Positions 6,517 to 8,915 of a stretch of 8,915 nt of DNA are shown in pieces. Where the stretch lies: the NCBI GenBank assembly GCA_027061425.1, contig JALSUN010000138.1, positions 1 through 8,915 of the forward strand, read 5' to 3'. Source of the DNA: Helicobacteraceae bacterium (GTDB lineage Bacteria; Campylobacterota; Campylobacteria; Campylobacterales; Sulfurimonadaceae). The notes beneath the pieces are model-generated. The model saw only the letters and a list, made by a program, of their open reading frames with translations. It had not been told where the DNA came from and ran no database searches. The number at the start of each line of letters is the position of its first letter. The first letter of the stretch is position 1. A program made the translations under genes and the position numbers.

Positions 6517-6524
6517 TTTATAAT
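6517..6524. promoter_or_regulatory. Overlapping divergent -10 elements
   Basis: TTTATAAT contains a perfect plus-strand TATAAT (6519-6524), about 20 bases before the ATG at 6545, and on the minus strand TATAAA (6522-6517), about 36 bases before the YjbR gene start. No good -35 box is seen for either direction, as is common in Campylobacterota. A small dyad, ATTG-TTTT-CAAT (6503-6514), lies beside it. The two promoters probably cannot be occupied at the same time. Confidence 0.45.
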
Positions 6525-6544
6525 GCCATAAAAAAAGAGAAACT

Positions 6545-6979
6545 ATGCAAAAAACCATAAAAGCCCTACAAGCAGAAAAATATTTGACTAAAGATGAGAT
6601 CGCGACCCACTTGGATGGTGTTGAGTACATCATCATGGCAGCACCCACCACAAGAGACAACCCACGTACACCCATACACTTTACCATCTTCTTAAACACA
6701 AGCGACGAACTCCCTCACGACATCCAAGAGGCGATCATAGGCAAATTCATCCAGCAGTACAAAATGACCAATATCGTCGACCTCTTCTCTAAGCTTGATG
6801 CCGTAGCTTTCGCAGAGACCAACCTGGACTCTGTCATGCCAATGCACCTCTTTAAAGCCGAAGACAAAACAGAGTTAGAAAACACTACCATGCACATCAT
6901 AGACTTTGAGGCAGATGCTGAAGGATTTGGGGAAGTAAAGGCAGGTTCCACAGGATGGAGTTATAGTTACGACAGTTAA
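6545..6979 (+). CDS. Hypothetical acidic protein, 144 residues
   Basis: I do not recognise this family. It starts at ATG 6545, with an AGAG purine stretch as a poor ribosome-binding site, and ends at TAA 6977-6979. There is no signal peptide or membrane helix; it is predicted to be a soluble alpha/beta protein. Visible features are a leading helix (KTIKALQAEKYLTKDEIATHLDG), a strand pair (YIIMAAP, HFTIFLNTS), a Pro-His-Asp turn, a helix (DIQEAIIGKFIQQY) and an acidic C-terminus (IIDFEADAEGFGEV) followed by a Gly/Ser/Tyr tail. The overall charge is acidic. It is transcribed alone, divergent from the YjbR-lipoprotein operon through a 63-base gap with overlapping -10 boxes, so co-regulation is possible. 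Codon use matches the neighbours. Confidence 0.65.
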   Translation: MQKTIKALQAEKYLTKDEIATHLDGVEYIIMAAPTTRDNPRTPIHFTIFLNTSDELPHDIQEAIIGKFIQQYKMTNIVDLFSKLDAVAFAETNLDSVMPMHLFKAEDKTELENTTMHIIDFEADAEGFGEVKAGSTGWSYSYDS

Positions 6980-7051
6980 GAGGTGAACAGAAGGATTCAT
7001 CACTTCATCTAATTGTTCAACACTATCTACAATAGTAACAAAAAATAGGAG

Positions 7052-7057
7052 TATAAT
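7052..7057 (+). promoter_or_regulatory. Candidate promoter -10 box for the coiled-coil/beta-CASP operon
   Basis: A perfect TATAAT at 7052-7057 is followed by a run of T; ATG is about 40 bases downstream. No TTGACA-like -35 at 16-18 bases is found, so this is a -10-dominated promoter if real. The gap 6980-7093 contains no other gene signal. Confidence 0.45.
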
Positions 7058-7086
7058 TTTTTTAGAGTATCCCTCTTTTTCTACTT

Positions 7087-7091
7087 AAAGG
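7087..7091 (+). promoter_or_regulatory. Ribosome-binding site favouring the second or third ATG of the coiled-coil gene
   Basis: AAAGG ends two bases before the first of three consecutive ATG codons (7094, 7097, 7100). That is too close for normal initiation at 7094, so 7097 (5-base gap) or 7100 (8-base gap) is more likely. Confidence 0.45.
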
Positions 7092-7093
7092 TT

Positions 7094-7336
7094 ATGATGA
7101 TGAACGATTTTATTACTAAAATAACGAATTGGATTTTGGACAAGGAAGAGTTAATGGCCAAGTCCTGTGCTATCTCTATCGACGAGGTCGACAGCCAACT
7201 TGCCCAGATTAGCAAACAGAAAAAAAAGCTGCAAAAGGATTATGATGAATCAATGGCGGTCTTCAATGAGATCACGGAGCGTCTCGAAAAAATCAGAAAC
7301 ATTGAAGTACTGCGCTGTCAGAACAAAGGAGCTTAA
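7094..7336 (+). CDS. Small coiled-coil protein, first gene of the beta-CASP operon
   Basis: The product is at most 80 residues (78 or 79 if a later ATG is used). It is highly charged. The N-terminal part (NDFITKITNWILDKEELMAKS) is amphipathic. Residues about 30-70 (DEVDSQLAQISKQKKKLQKDY onward to ERLEKIRNI) have hydrophobic residues at heptad-like spacing among Lys, Glu and Gln, which fits a parallel or antiparallel coiled coil. One Cys occurs near the start and one near the end. No enzyme motif is present. Its TAA (7334-7336) abuts the ATG of the beta-CASP gene at 7337, and AAAGGA inside its last codons serves that gene, so the two are translationally coupled. It may be an oligomerisation or adaptor partner of the ribonuclease-like proteins; this is inferred from position only. 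Confidence 0.7.
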   Translation: MMMNDFITKITNWILDKEELMAKSCAISIDEVDSQLAQISKQKKKLQKDYDESMAVFNEITERLEKIRNIEVLRCQNKGA

Positions 7337-8737
7337 ATGGCAACTGTAACCTCATATGGAGCGGCTGAAGTCGTCACCGGTTCTTGCCACCTTTTAGCTG
7401 TCGAGCAAGGTCCGAATATTCTGGTAGATTGCGGAATGTTCCAAGGCGGTGAGGAAGAGCGTAATTTTGATGCTTTTGACTTTGAGCCTTCAGAAGTCGA
7501 TTATCTGCTGGTCACTCATGCCCACCTCGATCATGTCGGTCGCATTCCCAAACTGGTCAAAGAGGGATTTTCAGGAAAGATCTATGCAACCGCAGCCACA
7601 ATGGAACTTGCCGAAGTGATTATGCTCGACAGTGCCAAGATCATGATGGAAGACCATGCGAGAGCCTATAAAAAGGCCCAAAGACAAGGTAAAGAACACA
7701 AGGTTCGCGACCCTTTGTACAGTGAAGAAGACGTTAAAAATGCCCTCTCTTTAATCTGGGTCAACCCTGTTTATGAAGAGACTCTCAGCCTGCACAAAGA
7801 CATCTCTGTCACTTATCACAATGCTGGACACATTCTGGGTTCTGCCTTTATAGAACTAAACTATCAAGAGAACAATGCACCTTTTACTATTGTCTTCTCT
7901 GGTGATATCGGTAATGACAACGACATGGTCCTGCCCCATCTGCAAGCGTGTGGCCGAACAGACTATCTGTATGTCGAGTCGACTTATGGAGACCGTAACC
8001 ACCAGACCATCGATAGCACCATCACAGAGTTTAAACGTATTGTCATCAACACCCTTCAGGAGTATGGCAATGTACTGATCCCCTCTTTTGCAGTTGAACG
8101 CACCCAGGAGATCCTCTGTATTCTCAAAGAGATGCATGAACATCAAGAACTGCCAGAAGGATGCCAGATCTTTCTTGACAGTCCTATGGCTTCCAAAGCT
8201 ACTGATGTCTACAGAAAATATTCTGATGAACTGAGTCTCAAGTGTCAGCGCAACAAAGAAAAAAGCGGTACGGTATTTGACTTTGAAGAACTCATCTATA
8301 CACCCGATGTCGATGGTTCAAAAGCCATCAACGAAGTCGATCGCCGCGCCATTATCATTGCCGGCAGCGGTATGTGTACCGGAGGACGGATCCTGCATCA
8401 CTTCAAATACCGCCTGTGGAACCATAAAAATGCCGTGATCTTTGTCGGCTACCAGGCGGTCGGAACACTCGGACGCCATATCGTCGACGGGGCACGGTTT
8501 ATCAAAGTCTTTCATGAGGACATCCTCATCAAGGCCAGTATCCATACGGTCAATGGCTTCTCGGCACATGCCGACCAGGCGAGCATCGTCAGGTGGGTCT
8601 CACAGATGGAAGATCTGAAAAAGGTCTATCTCATCCATGGAGAGAAAGACAAACAGGTGATCCTTCGCAGTGTCCTGAAAAACCAGGTTGGCCTCAAAGC
8701 CCATATCGTTGAACCTGAAGAGGTCATCTACTTATAA
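7337..8737 (+). CDS. Metallo-beta-lactamase fold/beta-CASP ribonuclease-like protein (COG1236 type)
   Basis: The product is 466 residues. All metal-binding motifs of MBL/beta-CASP nucleases are visible: Asp31 (LVDCGM), HAHLDH at 61-66, His165 (NAGHILGS), Asp190 (FSGDIG); then the beta-CASP signature Glu214 (VESTYGD), GSGM at 343-346, GYQAVGTLGR, His411 (FSAHAD, comparable to the motif B His of CPSF-73) and His434 (LIHGE, motif C). By analogy with CPSF-73 and bacterial TTHA0252-type enzymes it should bind two zinc ions and cut RNA, as endonuclease and possibly 5'-3' exonuclease. A charged insert at about 98-140 is common in this subfamily. No signal peptide is seen; it is cytoplasmic. Coupled to the coiled-coil gene upstream and to a second paralogue downstream (9-base gap, AAAGGA overlapping the stop). 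G+C is visibly higher after about 8340. It is not an antibiotic-resistance beta-lactamase. Confidence 0.9.
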   Translation: MATVTSYGAAEVVTGSCHLLAVEQGPNILVDCGMFQGGEEERNFDAFDFEPSEVDYLLVTHAHLDHVGRIPKLVKEGFSGKIYATAATMELAEVIMLDSAKIMMEDHARAYKKAQRQGKEHKVRDPLYSEEDVKNALSLIWVNPVYEETLSLHKDISVTYHNAGHILGSAFIELNYQENNAPFTIVFSGDIGNDNDMVLPHLQACGRTDYLYVESTYGDRNHQTIDSTITEFKRIVINTLQEYGNVLIPSFAVERTQEILCILKEMHEHQELPEGCQIFLDSPMASKATDVYRKYSDELSLKCQRNKEKSGTVFDFEELIYTPDVDGSKAINEVDRRAIIIAGSGMCTGGRILHHFKYRLWNHKNAVIFVGYQAVGTLGRHIVDGARFIKVFHEDILIKASIHTVNGFSAHADQASIVRWVSQMEDLKKVYLIHGEKDKQVILRSVLKNQVGLKAHIVEPEEVIYL

Positions 8738-8746
8738 AGGACTTTC

Positions 8747-8915
8747 ATGGCCTACATACAGTCATTCGGTGCGGCAAAGGTCGTTACCGGGTCTGCCCAC
8801 CTGCTGAGCCTGGAGAACGGTATCAAGATTCTGGTCGACTTTGGGATGTTCCAGGGCGAACATGAAGAGAAGAACGCACAGCCTCTTGAGTTCGACCCCA
8901 AAGAAGTAGACTATC
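8747..8915 (+). CDS. Second beta-CASP/MBL-fold paralogue (3' end outside window)
   Basis: ATG 8747 follows the preceding gene by nine bases, with AAAGGA (8736-8741) as ribosome-binding site; the frame is open to the right edge (56 codons). The N-terminus aligns without gaps to the preceding protein (for example GAAKVVTGSAHLL, KILVDFGMFQGEHEEKN, KEVDY); my hand alignment gives about 34 identical positions of 56. Asp of the ILVDFG motif is kept. The window ends just before the HxHxDH motif, so catalytic competence cannot be judged. The copy is more GC-rich than the first. It likely forms a pair, perhaps a heterodimer, with the first enzyme. Confidence 0.85.
   Translation, partial: MAYIQSFGAAKVVTGSAHLLSLENGIKILVDFGMFQGEHEEKNAQPLEFDPKEVDY

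Noticed and set aside
6980..7006. Hairpin GAGGTGA/TCACTTC after the 144-residue gene as a terminator
   Set aside because: The loop is 13 bases, the stem contains a G-U pair and no T run follows.
7337..8737. Metallo-beta-lactamase fold taken as antibiotic resistance
   Set aside because: The beta-CASP motifs (VESTYGD, GSGM, SAHAD, LIHGE) place it with RNA-processing nucleases; no signal peptide is present.

Overview
The window looks like chromosomal DNA of a Campylobacterota bacterium of the Sulfurimonas/Sulfurovum type. This is inferred from moderate to low GC (roughly 37-45% in most genes), short intergenic gaps, tight gene strings with overlapping stop and start codons, sigma70-like -10 boxes with weak -35 boxes, and the look of the porin and lipoprotein sequences. 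No rRNA, tRNA, CRISPR array, transposase or integrase was seen.

Layout. 1-425 (+) is the 3' end of a gene whose product ends in a degenerate response-regulator receiver domain. 459-1172 (-) encodes a short DUF445 membrane protein, divergent from an unrecognised 157-residue protein at 1266-1739 (+). 1832-3283 (-) encodes an outer-membrane porin-like beta-barrel with a good sigma70 promoter just upstream. 3284-3704 is the only long gap. It holds that promoter, a degenerate REP-like repeat, a strong symmetric terminator and a GC-rich, fold-prone stretch. 3705-6481 (-) is a four-gene operon transcribed in the order YjbR/MmcQ-like protein, COG3014 TPR lipoprotein, YcfL-like lipoprotein, LpoB-like lipoprotein. 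6545-6979 (+) is an unrecognised acidic 144-residue protein, divergent from that operon. 7094 to the end (+) is a second operon: a small coiled-coil protein, a complete metallo-beta-lactamase-fold/beta-CASP ribonuclease-like protein, and the start of a second beta-CASP paralogue cut by the window edge.

How the genes may work together. The three consecutive lipoproteins all have signal peptides with a lipobox Cys and no Asp after it, so they probably form one outer-membrane-anchored assembly facing the periplasm. The ycfL-lpoB pair matches E. coli gene order, where LpoB activates the peptidoglycan synthase PBP1b; the partner in this organism is not visible. The second operon is probably an RNA-processing module with two beta-CASP enzymes and a coiled-coil partner.

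There is no clear defence system or mobile island. The points most worth a second look are the three-lipoprotein operon in a lineage not expected to have the canonical LpoB target, the tandem beta-CASP genes with a sharp change of base composition inside the first, and the structured segment between lpoB and its terminator.
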